Below the pieces are notes generated by a model, which was not told the DNA's origin, made no database searches, and worked only from the letters and a program-made list of their open reading frames with translations. The translations under genes were made by a program, and so were the position numbers. Below, in pieces: positions 15,724 through 23,830 of a DNA stretch of 64,000 nucleotides (position 1 is the stretch's first letter; every line of letters starts with the position of its first letter). This DNA comes from an uncultured Phascolarctobacterium sp. (GTDB lineage Bacteria; Bacillota; Negativicutes; Acidaminococcales; Acidaminococcaceae), in NCBI RefSeq assembly GCF_900770955.1, contig NZ_CAAGLX010000024.1, forward strand, positions 1 to 64,000, read 5' to 3'.

Positions 15724-16098
15724 ATGAAGATTAACGAAGTAAGCAAAACGTATGATATTACTGCGGACACGCTGCGTTATTATGAGCGCATCGGCTTGAT
15801 TCCGGCAGTCAACCGCAATGAAAGCGGCATTCGTGACTATACAGAAACGGACTGCAACTGGGTTAACTTTGCCAAATGCATGCGTGCGGCAGGCATTTCG
15901 GTAGAAAGCCTGATTGAATATGTGGCGCTGTTTCAGCAGGGCGACAAAACAAGGGCGGCACGCAAGGAAATTTTAATCGAGGAGCGTGCCAAGCTGCTCG
16001 AGCGCATGGCGCAGATGCAGGAAACGCTCGATAAGCTGAATTATAAAATCGACAATTATTACAAGTGCGTTGAATTTGAGGACACCAAACTGAAATAA
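15724..16098 (+). CDS. MerR-family transcriptional regulator (AdhR-like)
   Basis: The 124-aa protein has an N-terminal winged helix (residues 1-70: MKINEVSKTYDITADTLRYY, then ERIGLIP) that is classic MerR. A long dimerisation helix follows (about 80-112), with a short tail containing one Cys (YKCVEF). It has no metal-binding Cys cluster, so it resembles the AdhR/NmlR/YraB group, which senses electrophiles or aldehydes, rather than metal sensors. It is preceded by a promoter with 19-bp spacer and an operator dyad, consistent with autoregulation. No oxidoreductase target gene is adjacent; lepA follows after a terminator. The inducer is unknown. Confidence 0.85.
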   Translation: MKINEVSKTYDITADTLRYYERIGLIPAVNRNESGIRDYTETDCNWVNFAKCMRAAGISVESLIEYVALFQQGDKTRAARKEILIEERAKLLERMAQMQETLDKLNYKIDNYYKCVEFEDTKLK

Positions 16099-16103
16099 AA
16101 CGC

Positions 16104-16143
16104 AGTACGAGGAGAGATGGCGCCGAGCTGTCTCTCTTTTTAG
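16104..16143 (+). terminator. Intrinsic terminator after the MerR-like gene
   Basis: GAGAGATGG and CTGTCTCTC pair across a short GC-rich loop, followed by TTTTT. It separates the regulator from lepA. Confidence 0.7.
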
Positions 16144-16173
16144 TTTACAGGCTTTGCCGTATAATGGTATAAT
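16144..16173 (+). promoter_or_regulatory. lepA promoter
   Basis: TTTACA (16144-16149), an 18-bp spacer and TATAAT (16168-16173). The leader contains the perfect 12-bp palindrome GCCAATATTGGC (16200-16211), a possible operator or hairpin. Confidence 0.65.
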
Positions 16174-16253
16174 AATTAGTACTAATAAAACAGGCTCAAG
16201 CCAATATTGGCCTGAAATAATACATTTTAATGAAGGAGCAGGAAGAGTAATTT

Positions 16254-18053
16254 ATGATTGAACAAAATCACATTCGCAACTTTTCTATTATCGCCCATAT
16301 AGATCATGGCAAGTCTACCCTGGCGGACAGATTGATTGAATATACAGGAACGCTGAGCAAGCGTGAGATGGAGGAGCAGATTCTCGATTCCATGGATTTG
16401 GAGCGTGAACGCGGCATCACCATCAAGGCGCAGGCTGTGCGCAGCATTTACAAGGCGCGCAACGGCGAGGAGTATATGCTGAACTTTATCGACACCCCCG
16501 GCCACGTAGACTTTACCTACGAGGTTTCGCGTGCACTGGCAGCGTGCGAGGGCGCACTGCTGGTTATTGACGCTACTCAGGGCATTGAAGCGCAGACTTT
16601 GGCCAACGTATATCTGGCGCTGGATAACGATCTGGAGATTATTCCGGTTATCAATAAGATTGATTTGCCTAGTGCGGACCCTGAGCATGTTAAAAGGGAA
16701 ATTGAGGACGTTATCGGTATTGATGCCTCCGACGCAGTTTTGTGCAGTGCCAAGACAGGCATTGGCATCGAGGACGTGCTGGAAGCAATCGTAGCGCGCG
16801 TGCCGGCGCCGCAGGGCGATGCGGAAGCACCGCTGAAGGCCTTGGTATTCGACTCCAAATTTGACGCTTACAAGGGCGTAGTTTTATATGTACGCATTAT
16901 GCAGGGACGTCTGCGCAAGGGCATGAAGATTCGCATGATGGCAACCGGTGCGGAATTTGATGTTACCGAGGTCGGTTACTTCAAGCCCGGCATTGTCAAT
17001 GTTGATGAGCTGGAGGAGGGCCAGGTAGGCTTCTTTGCTGCCAGCATCAAAAACGTTAAGGATGCACGCGTCGGCGATACCGTAACAGACGCCAACAATC
17101 CTGCGGAAGTAGCGCTGCCGGGCTATCGCAAGGCTACCCCGATGGTATACTGCGGTCTGTATCCGGTAGAGAATTCCGATTACGATAATCTGCGTGATGC
17201 TTTGGAAAAGCTGCAGCTGAACGATGCTTCTCTGGTATTTGAGCCGGAAACATCTACTGCGCTGGGCTTTGGCTTCCGCTGCGGCTTTTTGGGATTGCTG
17301 CATATGGACGTTATCAAGGAGCGCCTGGAGCGTGAATATAATTTGAGCCTGATTACTACCGCACCGAACGTTATTTATGAGGTGTTCCGCACCAACGGTG
17401 ACGTTGAAATGGTAGATAACCCGTCCCTCTTCCCGGACCCGACTGTTATCGACCACGTTGAGGAGCCTTTCGTTAATGCAACCATCATTGTGCCGAAGGA
17501 TTACGTCGGCGCTGTTATGGAGCTGAGCCAGGAAAAACGCGGTGAATACGATAACATGACCTATCTTGATGATACCCGTGTTATGATTCACTACGCATTA
17601 CCGCTGAGCGAGATTATTTTTGACTATTTTGACCGTCTGAAATCCGCTACCCGCGGTTATGCTTCCCTGGACTACGAGCTGTCCGGTTATCGCTATTCTG
17701 AGCTGGTAAAGGTAGATATCCTGCTGAACGGTGAGCCTGTCGATGCACTTTCTGCGATTGTGCATAAGGAATTTGCTACCGTCCGCGGCCGTCAGCTGGT
17801 TGAAAAGCTGCGCAGCCTGATTCCGCGTCAGATGTTTGAAATTCCGGTACAGGCAGCAATCGGCAACAAGGTTATTGCCCGCGAAAACGTCCGCGCTATG
17901 CGTAAGGACGTACTGGCGAAGTGCTATGGCGGCGATATCAGCCGTAAGCGTAAGCTGCTGGAAAAACAGAAGGAAGGTAAAAAGCGCATGAAGCAGGTTG
18001 GCAGTGTAGAGCTGCCGCAGGAGGCATTCATGGCGATTCTGAAAATGGACTAA
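16254..18053 (+). CDS. lepA: Elongation factor 4 (LepA), ribosome-associated GTPase
   Basis: LepA is a translational GTPase that acts on ribosomes during initiation or stress. The 599-aa length is standard. G1 is AHIDHGKSTL (about 14-23), G3 is DTPGHVDF (about 80), and G4 is NKID (about 134). The family-specific C-terminus has the YRYSELVKVDILLNGEPVDA region and a basic end (KRKLLEKQKEGKKRMKQ). It has a GAAGGAGCAGG ribosome site. The next gene, cdaA, starts 48 bp later without a visible terminator, so cotranscription is possible. Confidence 0.97.
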   Translation: MIEQNHIRNFSIIAHIDHGKSTLADRLIEYTGTLSKREMEEQILDSMDLERERGITIKAQAVRSIYKARNGEEYMLNFIDTPGHVDFTYEVSRALAACEGALLVIDATQGIEAQTLANVYLALDNDLEIIPVINKIDLPSADPEHVKREIEDVIGIDASDAVLCSAKTGIGIEDVLEAIVARVPAPQGDAEAPLKALVFDSKFDAYKGVVLYVRIMQGRLRKGMKIRMMATGAEFDVTEVGYFKPGIVNVDELEEGQVGFFAASIKNVKDARVGDTVTDANNPAEVALPGYRKATPMVYCGLYPVENSDYDNLRDALEKLQLNDASLVFEPETSTALGFGFRCGFLGLLHMDVIKERLEREYNLSLITTAPNVIYEVFRTNGDVEMVDNPSLFPDPTVIDHVEEPFVNATIIVPKDYVGAVMELSQEKRGEYDNMTYLDDTRVMIHYALPLSEIIFDYFDRLKSATRGYASLDYELSGYRYSELVKVDILLNGEPVDALSAIVHKEFATVRGRQLVEKLRSLIPRQMFEIPVQAAIGNKVIARENVRAMRKDVLAKCYGGDISRKRKLLEKQKEGKKRMKQVGSVELPQEAFMAILKMD

Positions 18054-18101
18054 GGCTTAGCGCTTAGTCGATAGTGTCTGATAGATAGGAGCAATGCAAT
18101 T

Positions 18102-18941
18102 ATGATGATACAACTGCAAGGCTTGCTTTCGACAATCACATTTTTGGATGTTATAGATATTGTCGTCGTTGCCTATTTTCTTTACCGTTTGTTCCTGATG
18201 CTGAAAAACACCCGTGCCGCAACATTGGGCAAGGGCCTCATGGTGCTGATAGGCTTCACGCTTATCTGCCGTTGGCTGAACCTGCATGTTATCAGCTGGC
18301 TGCTGGAAAAGAGCATGACGGTGATTATGGTTGCCCTGCCTGTTGTCTTTCAGCCGGAGCTGCGCCGTGCTTTGGAGCAAATCGGCCGCGGCAAGCTGTT
18401 TCATAAGGGCAGCGAGCTGGACGAGCAGGAGTTGGAGGAAATGCTGGATGCCGTTGCTCACGCCACTAAGGTGATGAGCAAAAACAAGGTAGGTGCGCTG
18501 ATGGTTTTTGAGCGTGCTACCGGTCTGGCAGAGCGCATTGAAACCGGTGTGCCGATTGACGGCCTGGTGAGCTCGGGACTGCTGCAGAACATTTTTGTTA
18601 AGGATACACCGTTGCATGACGGCGCTGTCATTATCCGCGGTAATCGTGTCGTTGCTGCCTGCTGCCTGCTGCCGCTTACGGAAAACCGTAACCTGAGCCA
18701 GGAGCTTGGTACCCGCCATCGTGCAGCAATCGGTATGTCCGAGCAGTCCGATGCGATGATTCTTGTTGTCAGCGAGGAAACCGGTACGATTTCCATTGCC
18801 CGCAATGGCGAGCTGATGCGGTATCTGACGGTGGATGATGTGAAGGAAATTCTGCGCACGGCAATTTTCCGTCCGCATGCGGCAGGTAAGAATTCTTTGG
18901 TTGATAAAATCAAGAGCTTGTGGGGCGGTGAGAAAAAATGA
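18102..18941 (+). CDS. cdaA: Diadenylate cyclase CdaA
   Basis: CdaA makes cyclic di-AMP from two ATP at the membrane; c-di-AMP controls potassium, osmotic balance and cell-wall homeostasis. The 279-aa protein has three N-terminal membrane segments (about 12-75) and a DAC domain with the catalytic DGA motif (in TPLHDGAVII, about 170) and GTRHRAA (about 207). A second ATG lies at 18105. It forms the conserved cdaA-cdaR-(oxidoreductase)-glmM order. In other Firmicutes, CdaR and GlmM both bind and restrain CdaA. Confidence 0.95.
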   Translation: MMIQLQGLLSTITFLDVIDIVVVAYFLYRLFLMLKNTRAATLGKGLMVLIGFTLICRWLNLHVISWLLEKSMTVIMVALPVVFQPELRRALEQIGRGKLFHKGSELDEQELEEMLDAVAHATKVMSKNKVGALMVFERATGLAERIETGVPIDGLVSSGLLQNIFVKDTPLHDGAVIIRGNRVVAACCLLPLTENRNLSQELGTRHRAAIGMSEQSDAMILVVSEETGTISIARNGELMRYLTVDDVKEILRTAIFRPHAAGKNSLVDKIKSLWGGEKK

Positions 18942-19870
18942 GATTTTTGCAAAGGCTGGCGCGTAAGGAAAATTTATTGGCACGGATTATCTGCCTGCTC
19001 ATGGCCTGCGGCCTGTGGGTATATGTAATGACTGACCAGAATCCTATTATCGAGCGTAATATCGAAGTGCGCCTGCAGCAGAGAAATCTGCCGCAGAATA
19101 TGATGGTCTTTAATGCTCCCGATAAAATTCTGGTAAAGGTACGCGGTTCGCGTGCTAAACTCAGTGCCGATAATCTGAGCACTGAAATCAATGCTTCTAT
19201 CAATTTAAAAAATATAACCGAAGGGCAGCAGAGCCTGCCGATTACGGTAACCTACTCTGGCGGCGAGATTGTATCCGTAACGCCTAAGGAGGTTTCCATA
19301 TATGTTGATACGGTAAGCGAGAAAAAGGTTCCCGTTACTACGCGTATCGTAGGTGCGGTGAATGGTGATATGACCATCGGCAGCAGTATAATTACTCCGG
19401 CGGAGGTTACTCTGCGCGGTGCAACGCATCGTATCGATAAGGTAAACCGTGTTGTCGCTCCCGTTGATATTAGCAACCATACAGGCAGCTTCCAGGCGGA
19501 AAGCGAGCTGGTTGCTGTAAGCGATGACGGCTACGATATTCCCAACATGAGAATTATACCGGAACGCGTTATGGTCCAGGCTAATATGGTAAGCCAGATG
19601 CATTCGCTGGATATTCCGGTGAAACTGGTTATGAGCGGTGATTTGCCTGCCGGTGTTGTTGTTACCAAGACTGAGATTGTGCCGGCAAGCATTCGCGTTA
19701 CCGCGCCTCCTTCCGTACTGAAGGAGCTGAAGGATGTTAAGACCAAGCCAGTGGATGTGAGCAAGCTGACCGGCAGTACCGTTATTGCTGCCGAGCTGGA
19801 TTTGCCGGAAAAGGTTATTCCCGAAAGCCGTGCGGTTCAGATAAAAATATCGGTAGAAAGGCAGAATTAA
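18938..19870 (+). CDS. cdaR: CdaR, YbbR-domain regulator of CdaA
   Basis: CdaR is an extracytoplasmic regulator anchored beside CdaA. The 310-aa protein has one N-terminal membrane helix (about 13-32, ARIICLLMACGLWVYV) and then about four YbbR beta repeats (starts near 40, 125, 205 and 255; recurring VTLRG/IRVTAP-type strands). Its ATG overlaps the cdaA stop (ATGA), indicating coupled translation. The 4-base overlap and order are as in Bacillus. Confidence 0.92.
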   Translation: MRFLQRLARKENLLARIICLLMACGLWVYVMTDQNPIIERNIEVRLQQRNLPQNMMVFNAPDKILVKVRGSRAKLSADNLSTEINASINLKNITEGQQSLPITVTYSGGEIVSVTPKEVSIYVDTVSEKKVPVTTRIVGAVNGDMTIGSSIITPAEVTLRGATHRIDKVNRVVAPVDISNHTGSFQAESELVAVSDDGYDIPNMRIIPERVMVQANMVSQMHSLDIPVKLVMSGDLPAGVVVTKTEIVPASIRVTAPPSVLKELKDVKTKPVDVSKLTGSTVIAAELDLPEKVIPESRAVQIKISVERQN

Positions 19871-19877
19871 TTCATAA

Positions 19878-21482
19878 ATGAAGCTGAAAATTAACAATGT
19901 GCGTATCAGCCTGCGACAGGAGCAGACGCTTGAGCAGGCAGTGTGCCGCAAATGTGGTATTCCGCGCGATGCTTTGGGCAGTGTACAGATAGTGCGCAAG
20001 GCAGTAGATGCGCGCAAGAAAAATGATATCTGCCTCAATTACCATGTGCTGGCAGAGGTTGAGACAGGCGGCAGACAGGCAAAGCGCCTGCTGGCAGACC
20101 GCGATATCACGCAATATCAGGAGCTGCAGCAAAAGCCTCTGGAGCCAGGAACGCTGCCGCTGAGCGCACCGCCTGTTGTTATCGGTGCCGGTCCTGCAGG
20201 ACTTTTGGCAGCGCTGCAGCTGGCGGAGCATGGCTACAAGCCGCTGCTGTTGGAGCGTGGCAAGCCGGTGGCGCAGCGTGTGCAGGATGTGCAGCGCTTT
20301 TGGCAGACGGGAGAATTCAACCCTGCGTCTAACGTGCAGTTTGGCGAGGGCGGTGCAGGCACCTTTTCGGACGGCAAGCTGACTACGCGGGTGAATGATC
20401 CCATGATGGCCGAAATTCTGCAGCTTTTTGTGGCTGCAGGCGCGCCGGAAAATATTTTGTACGAGCACAAGCCGCACGTAGGCACGGATAAGCTGCGTGC
20501 GATGGTACAGGGACTCAGCCGCCGTATTGCAGAGCTGGGCGGCAGCGTGCGTTACGATGCGCATGTTGTTGATCTGGAGATTAAAAATAATGCGGTGCAG
20601 GGCGTTATCCTCGACGGCGGCGAAAGGCTGGCGGCAGGCGCTGTTGTACTGGCCTGCGGCCACAGTGCACGCGATACCTACGCTATGCTGGCACGCAGGG
20701 GCGTAGGCATTGTGGCGAAGTCCTTTGCTATCGGCGTGCGCATCGAGCATCCACAGGAGCTGATTGACAGGGCGCAGTACGGCAGCTTTGCCGGACATCA
20801 TCTGTTGGGCGCGGCGGATTATGCGCTTGTTTACCACACGCAGGATAAAACACGCACAGCCTATTCGTTCTGCATGTGCCCCGGCGGTCAGGTGGTTGCC
20901 GCCGCTTCGGAGGCCGGCGGCGTGGTTGTCAATGGCATGAGCATGTTTAAGCGTGACAGCGGCATTGCCAACAGTGCACTGGTGGTAAATGTAGACAGCC
21001 GTGATTTCGGTGACGGTGCGCTGGCAGGTGTGGAATTCCAGCGCCGCTACGAGCAGCTTGCTTATGCGGCGGCAGGCAGCAGTTATTATGCGCCTGCGCA
21101 AAATCTGGACAGCTTTTTGAAGCGTAGTACGCCGTCCCTGGAATGCATGGTGCAGCCAAGCTATCGTCCGGGACTTGCGGCCTGCAGTTTAGACAAGGTG
21201 CTGCCTGCTTACGTTACTGATACGCTGCGCGAGGGCATTACGAGCTTCGGGCGCAAGCTGGCAGGGTACGCCGACGGCGGTGCGCTGCTGACGGGTGTGG
21301 AAACACGCACCTCGGCGCCGGTTCGCATTGAACGCGACAGGCAGAGCTATGTATCGCTGACGCATGATTTGCTTTATCCCTGCGGCGAAGGCGCAGGCTA
21401 TGCCGGCGGCATTATGAGCGCGGCGCTTGACGGCTATCATGTGGCGCGGGCGATTATGGAAAGATTTGCGCCGGTGAAGTAG
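19878..21482 (+). CDS. FAD-dependent dehydrogenase of the COG2509 type
   Basis: The 534-aa flavoprotein has a small N-terminal domain (1-90) with Cys23 and Cys26 in AVCRKCGIP. The FAD Rossmann motif GAGPAGLLAALQLAEHGY starts at about 101, followed by FGEGGAGTFSDGKLTTR (about 158), and ends with an FAD-binding Gly-rich segment (CGEGAGYAGGI, about 505). This uncharacterised family is widespread in Firmicutes and often sits between cdaR and glmM. Its substrate is unknown. It starts 7 bp after cdaR with only a weak ribosome site, so translation likely depends on cdaR. Confidence 0.85.
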   Translation: MKLKINNVRISLRQEQTLEQAVCRKCGIPRDALGSVQIVRKAVDARKKNDICLNYHVLAEVETGGRQAKRLLADRDITQYQELQQKPLEPGTLPLSAPPVVIGAGPAGLLAALQLAEHGYKPLLLERGKPVAQRVQDVQRFWQTGEFNPASNVQFGEGGAGTFSDGKLTTRVNDPMMAEILQLFVAAGAPENILYEHKPHVGTDKLRAMVQGLSRRIAELGGSVRYDAHVVDLEIKNNAVQGVILDGGERLAAGAVVLACGHSARDTYAMLARRGVGIVAKSFAIGVRIEHPQELIDRAQYGSFAGHHLLGAADYALVYHTQDKTRTAYSFCMCPGGQVVAAASEAGGVVVNGMSMFKRDSGIANSALVVNVDSRDFGDGALAGVEFQRRYEQLAYAAAGSSYYAPAQNLDSFLKRSTPSLECMVQPSYRPGLAACSLDKVLPAYVTDTLREGITSFGRKLAGYADGGALLTGVETRTSAPVRIERDRQSYVSLTHDLLYPCGEGAGYAGGIMSAALDGYHVARAIMERFAPVK

Positions 21483-21511
21483 GATAGGTTGGAGAGGAAT
21501 ACAGAGAGATA

Positions 21512-21640
21512 TAGCCTCTCCTTGGGGAGAGGTGTCAGTGAGCGCAGCGAACTGACGGAGAGGGGTGAAGTGGTAAACTTAAGCTTTCAATCACCTCTCA
21601 GTCACCCTACGGGTGACAGCCGCCCCAATGGGAGCCTCAG
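21512..21640. repeat. Dispersed palindromic repeat cluster before glmM
   Basis: Two palindromic units: CCTCTCC..GGGGAGAGG with GTCAGTgagcgcagcgaACTGAC (about 21514-21570), and CACCTCTC..GTCACCCtacGGGTGAC (about 21592-21636). The same family of CTCTCC/GGAGAG plus GTC-x-GAC hairpins recurs at 44060-44105, 44520-44665 and 44680-44768. They look like small mobile palindromic elements inside the transcript ahead of glmM. Confidence 0.7.
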
Positions 21641-21720
21641 TAGTCGTCTTTTATTGAGAAATCTGTGCAATTCCCAACTCACATACAAACGCATTAATAT
21701 TAGGGAGGTTATTATAAAAA

Positions 21721-23061
21721 ATGGCAAGATTATTTGGTACTGATGGTGTTCGCGGTGTGGCGAACGTAGAGCTTACTCCGGAGCTGGCCTTTAAGCTGGG
21801 CTATGCTGCCGCAAAATACTTTGGCCGCGAGGTTTCCTGCCCGAAAATCATTATCGGCAGAGATACACGCCGCAGCGGACAAATGTTGGAAAGTGCTTTG
21901 GCAGCAGGTATCTGCAGCGCCGGCGGCAACGCACATCTTCTGGGCGTTATGCCTACTCCGGCAGTTTCCTTCCTTACCAGTGAGGTTAAGGCTAATGCCG
22001 GTGTTGTAATTTCTGCTTCTCACAATCCGTTTGAAGACAACGGCATCAAATTTTTCTCTCAGACAGGTCATAAGCTGCCTGACGCAGTAGAGGATGAAAT
22101 TGCAGCTATTGTTGCGGCGCCGATTGATTACACTCAGGCAGTAAGCGGCAGCAGCGTAGGTCAGATTATTTGCGAAAAGGATTTGTCCGCACTGTATATT
22201 AAACACATTCTGAGCACTGCTTATGCTAAGCTGAACGGTCTGAAGATTGTTATGGACTGCTCTAACGGTGCCAACAGTGAAATCGCACCGGTTATCCTGC
22301 GCAGTCTCGGTGCTGAGGTTGTGGCAATATTCAACGAGCCTAACGGTATCAACATCAACAACGGCTGCGGCTCCACTCATCTGGAAGCTTTGCAGAAGAA
22401 GGTTGTCGAGGTTGGCGCTCATGTAGGCATTGCCAATGACGGCGATGCAGACCGCTGCCTGGTGGTTGACGAAAACGGCGATGCTATGGACGGCGACCAG
22501 ATTATGCTTATTTGCGCTCTGGAGCTGATGAAGCGCAACAAGCTGCATGATAATATGCTGGTAACCACTGTTATGAGTAACGTGGGCCTGCATCAGGCTA
22601 TGAAGGCTCATGGTGGCAAGACTGTTAAAACTGCTGTCGGTGACCGCTATGTACTGGAAGAGATGCTCAAGCATAATTATTCTATCGGCGGCGAGCAATC
22701 CGGTCATATAATTTTCTCCGAATTCGCTAAAACTGGCGACGGTATTCTGACTGCTGTACAGCTGTTGTGCGCAATGGTTCGCAACAATAAGTCTTTGTCC
22801 GAGATGGGCGCCGTAATGACTAAATTCCCGCAGATTCTGCTGAATGTACGCGTGAAGAATAAAAACGGCTGGGAAGAAAAGGCTGCTATTCAGGAAGTAA
22901 TCAAAAAATATCAGGAGGAGCTGGGCGAAAACGGCCAGATTCTGGTACGTGCTTCCGGTACTGAGCCTTTAATCCGTATTATGGCCGAAGGACCGAAGCA
23001 GGAGCGTCTGGAGCAGATTGCCAGCGCTATTGCCGATGTTGTAACCAAGGAGCTGGCATGA
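21721..23061 (+). CDS. glmM: Phosphoglucosamine mutase
   Basis: GlmM converts glucosamine-6-phosphate to glucosamine-1-phosphate for UDP-GlcNAc, peptidoglycan and LPS synthesis. The 446-aa protein shows the start MARLFGTDGVRG, the phosphoserine loop ISASHNPFEDNGIKFF (about 99; Ser101), the metal loop DGDADRC (about 240) and the sugar-binding GGEQSGHI (about 322). The C-terminal phosphate loop is RASGTEPLIRIM. GGGAGG precedes the ATG. It closes the cdaA-cdaR cluster; GlmM is known in other Firmicutes to bind and inhibit CdaA. Confidence 0.97.
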   Translation: MARLFGTDGVRGVANVELTPELAFKLGYAAAKYFGREVSCPKIIIGRDTRRSGQMLESALAAGICSAGGNAHLLGVMPTPAVSFLTSEVKANAGVVISASHNPFEDNGIKFFSQTGHKLPDAVEDEIAAIVAAPIDYTQAVSGSSVGQIICEKDLSALYIKHILSTAYAKLNGLKIVMDCSNGANSEIAPVILRSLGAEVVAIFNEPNGININNGCGSTHLEALQKKVVEVGAHVGIANDGDADRCLVVDENGDAMDGDQIMLICALELMKRNKLHDNMLVTTVMSNVGLHQAMKAHGGKTVKTAVGDRYVLEEMLKHNYSIGGEQSGHIIFSEFAKTGDGILTAVQLLCAMVRNNKSLSEMGAVMTKFPQILLNVRVKNKNGWEEKAAIQEVIKKYQEELGENGQILVRASGTEPLIRIMAEGPKQERLEQIASAIADVVTKELA

Positions 23062-23089
23062 GCAGGCTTCCTTGCTGAATGAAACTTAA

Positions 23090-23134
23090 AAGCAGACCAT
23101 TACATCATTTTCGGATGCAATGGTCTGCTTTTTG
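23090..23134 (+). terminator. glmM terminator
   Basis: AGCAGACCATT and AATGGTCTGCT form an 11-bp stem with TTTTTG following. Confidence 0.85.
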
Positions 23135-23164
23135 TGTTTATGTATTTTTTTGACGAATATATGT

Positions 23165-23170
23165 TAAAAT
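23165..23170 (+). promoter_or_regulatory. Probable extended -10 promoter of the second type I toxin
   Basis: TAAAAT at 23165-23170 has TG one base upstream (TGTTAAAAT). TTGACG lies further up at 23150-23155, but its spacing is short. The toxin mRNA would have about 105 bases of leader with a GGTTGCC...GGGTTTGCGGCC hairpin. Confidence 0.4.
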
Positions 23171-23283
23171 ATATTTGTGCTACCAGAATACGATAGGCGG
23201 TTGCCCTCTAAGGAGGGTTTGCGGCCCTCGATTTGCTGACATCTATATTTTTATAGAAATCTACAAGAAAGAGGGTGGTACTG

Positions 23284-23373
23284 ATGAATATACTGGAAGT
23301 TCTTGCATTGCTTGGTTTTGGGCTTGGATGCATTAAATTTGGTTATGAACTCGGTAAAAGCGCAAAAAAATAA
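23284..23373 (+). CDS. Small hydrophobic peptide, probable type I toxin, 29 aa
   Basis: The peptide MNILEVLALLGFGLGCIKFG-YELGKSAKK has a hydrophobic core (4-20) and a Lys-rich tail, like TxpA/holin-like toxins. GAGGGTGG precedes the ATG. A convergent RNA with a strong promoter is encoded on the other strand, and both transcripts share a bidirectional terminator. It contains the same GGTTGCC/GGCAACC signatures as the module at 9031-9348. It is divergent in sequence from that toxin but has the same architecture. Confidence 0.65.
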   Translation: MNILEVLALLGFGLGCIKFGYELGKSAKK

Positions 23374-23408
23374 CCACCCAGCTCCTACACTAGCGGTTAT
23401 TTTTAACA
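23364..23408. terminator. Bidirectional terminator shared by toxin and antitoxin RNA
   Basis: AAAATAACC and GGTTATTTT close a stem with A-run and T-run on both outer sides. It overlaps the toxin stop codon. Confidence 0.7.
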
Positions 23409-23485
23409 GTTAATTTTGAAGGGCAACCGTCTATCGGTAGCACTCTTTCTATGTTTATTATACTATATGAAGCGCCTGCAGGCAA
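23370..23485 (-). ncRNA. Antitoxin RNA opposite the 29-aa toxin, with promoter
   Basis: On the minus strand: TTGCCT (23485-23480), a 17-bp spacer and TATAAT (23462-23457). The RNA would start near 23450 and run to the shared terminator, overlapping the toxin's 3' end, and it contains GACGGTTGCC. This is the arrangement of RatA/SR4-type antitoxins. Confidence 0.65.
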
Positions 23486-23518
23486 GCCTTGGGCAAGAAA
23501 AGTTCAAGGAATGTTTTC

Positions 23519-23547
23519 TTGACCTGCCAGTCATCATATTGTAAAAT
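23519..23547 (+). promoter_or_regulatory. glmS promoter
   Basis: TTGACC (23519-23524), exactly 17 bp, TAAAAT (23542-23547). It starts a leader of about 275 bases that contains the glmS ribozyme. Confidence 0.7.
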
Positions 23548-23654
23548 TAAATTAGTCTGAGGATGTGCCGCGTGGGACTGCCTGCCTGCGCGGCTCATTG
23601 TCTGTTTGCTCATAAATCAGCAGAGCCAAGTCTTTGCTGCCAAAAGCAGACAGT

Positions 23655-23815
23655 GAAGGATGTAAGCGCATGTACCGCTCAGGCGGTGGACGAGGAATGG
23701 GGTTATCGATCAGTCAGCGGATGCCTCACGGCCGGCTGCGGGCCGCAAACCGTGTACAAAGCCCTCCGGTAACGGGGGAGAGAAAAGCACGGCGGCAGAA
23801 AGGGCAAAGAAAATT
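23655..23815 (+). ncRNA. glmS ribozyme (glucosamine-6-phosphate-activated self-cleaving riboswitch)
   Basis: The conserved core is readable: AAGCGC at the cleavage site (predicted cut between A23665 and G23666), GACGAGGA (about 23690), GGGGTTATCGAT and CAGCGGATGCCT, then the P3/P4 hairpins with CCTCCGGTAACGGGGGAGA. It lies directly before glmS. When GlcN6P is plentiful the mRNA is cut and then degraded. A CTGTCTGTTTGCT...AGCAGACAG inverted repeat precedes the core. Confidence 0.92.
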
Positions 23816-23830
23816 TAAGGAGGCATTATT

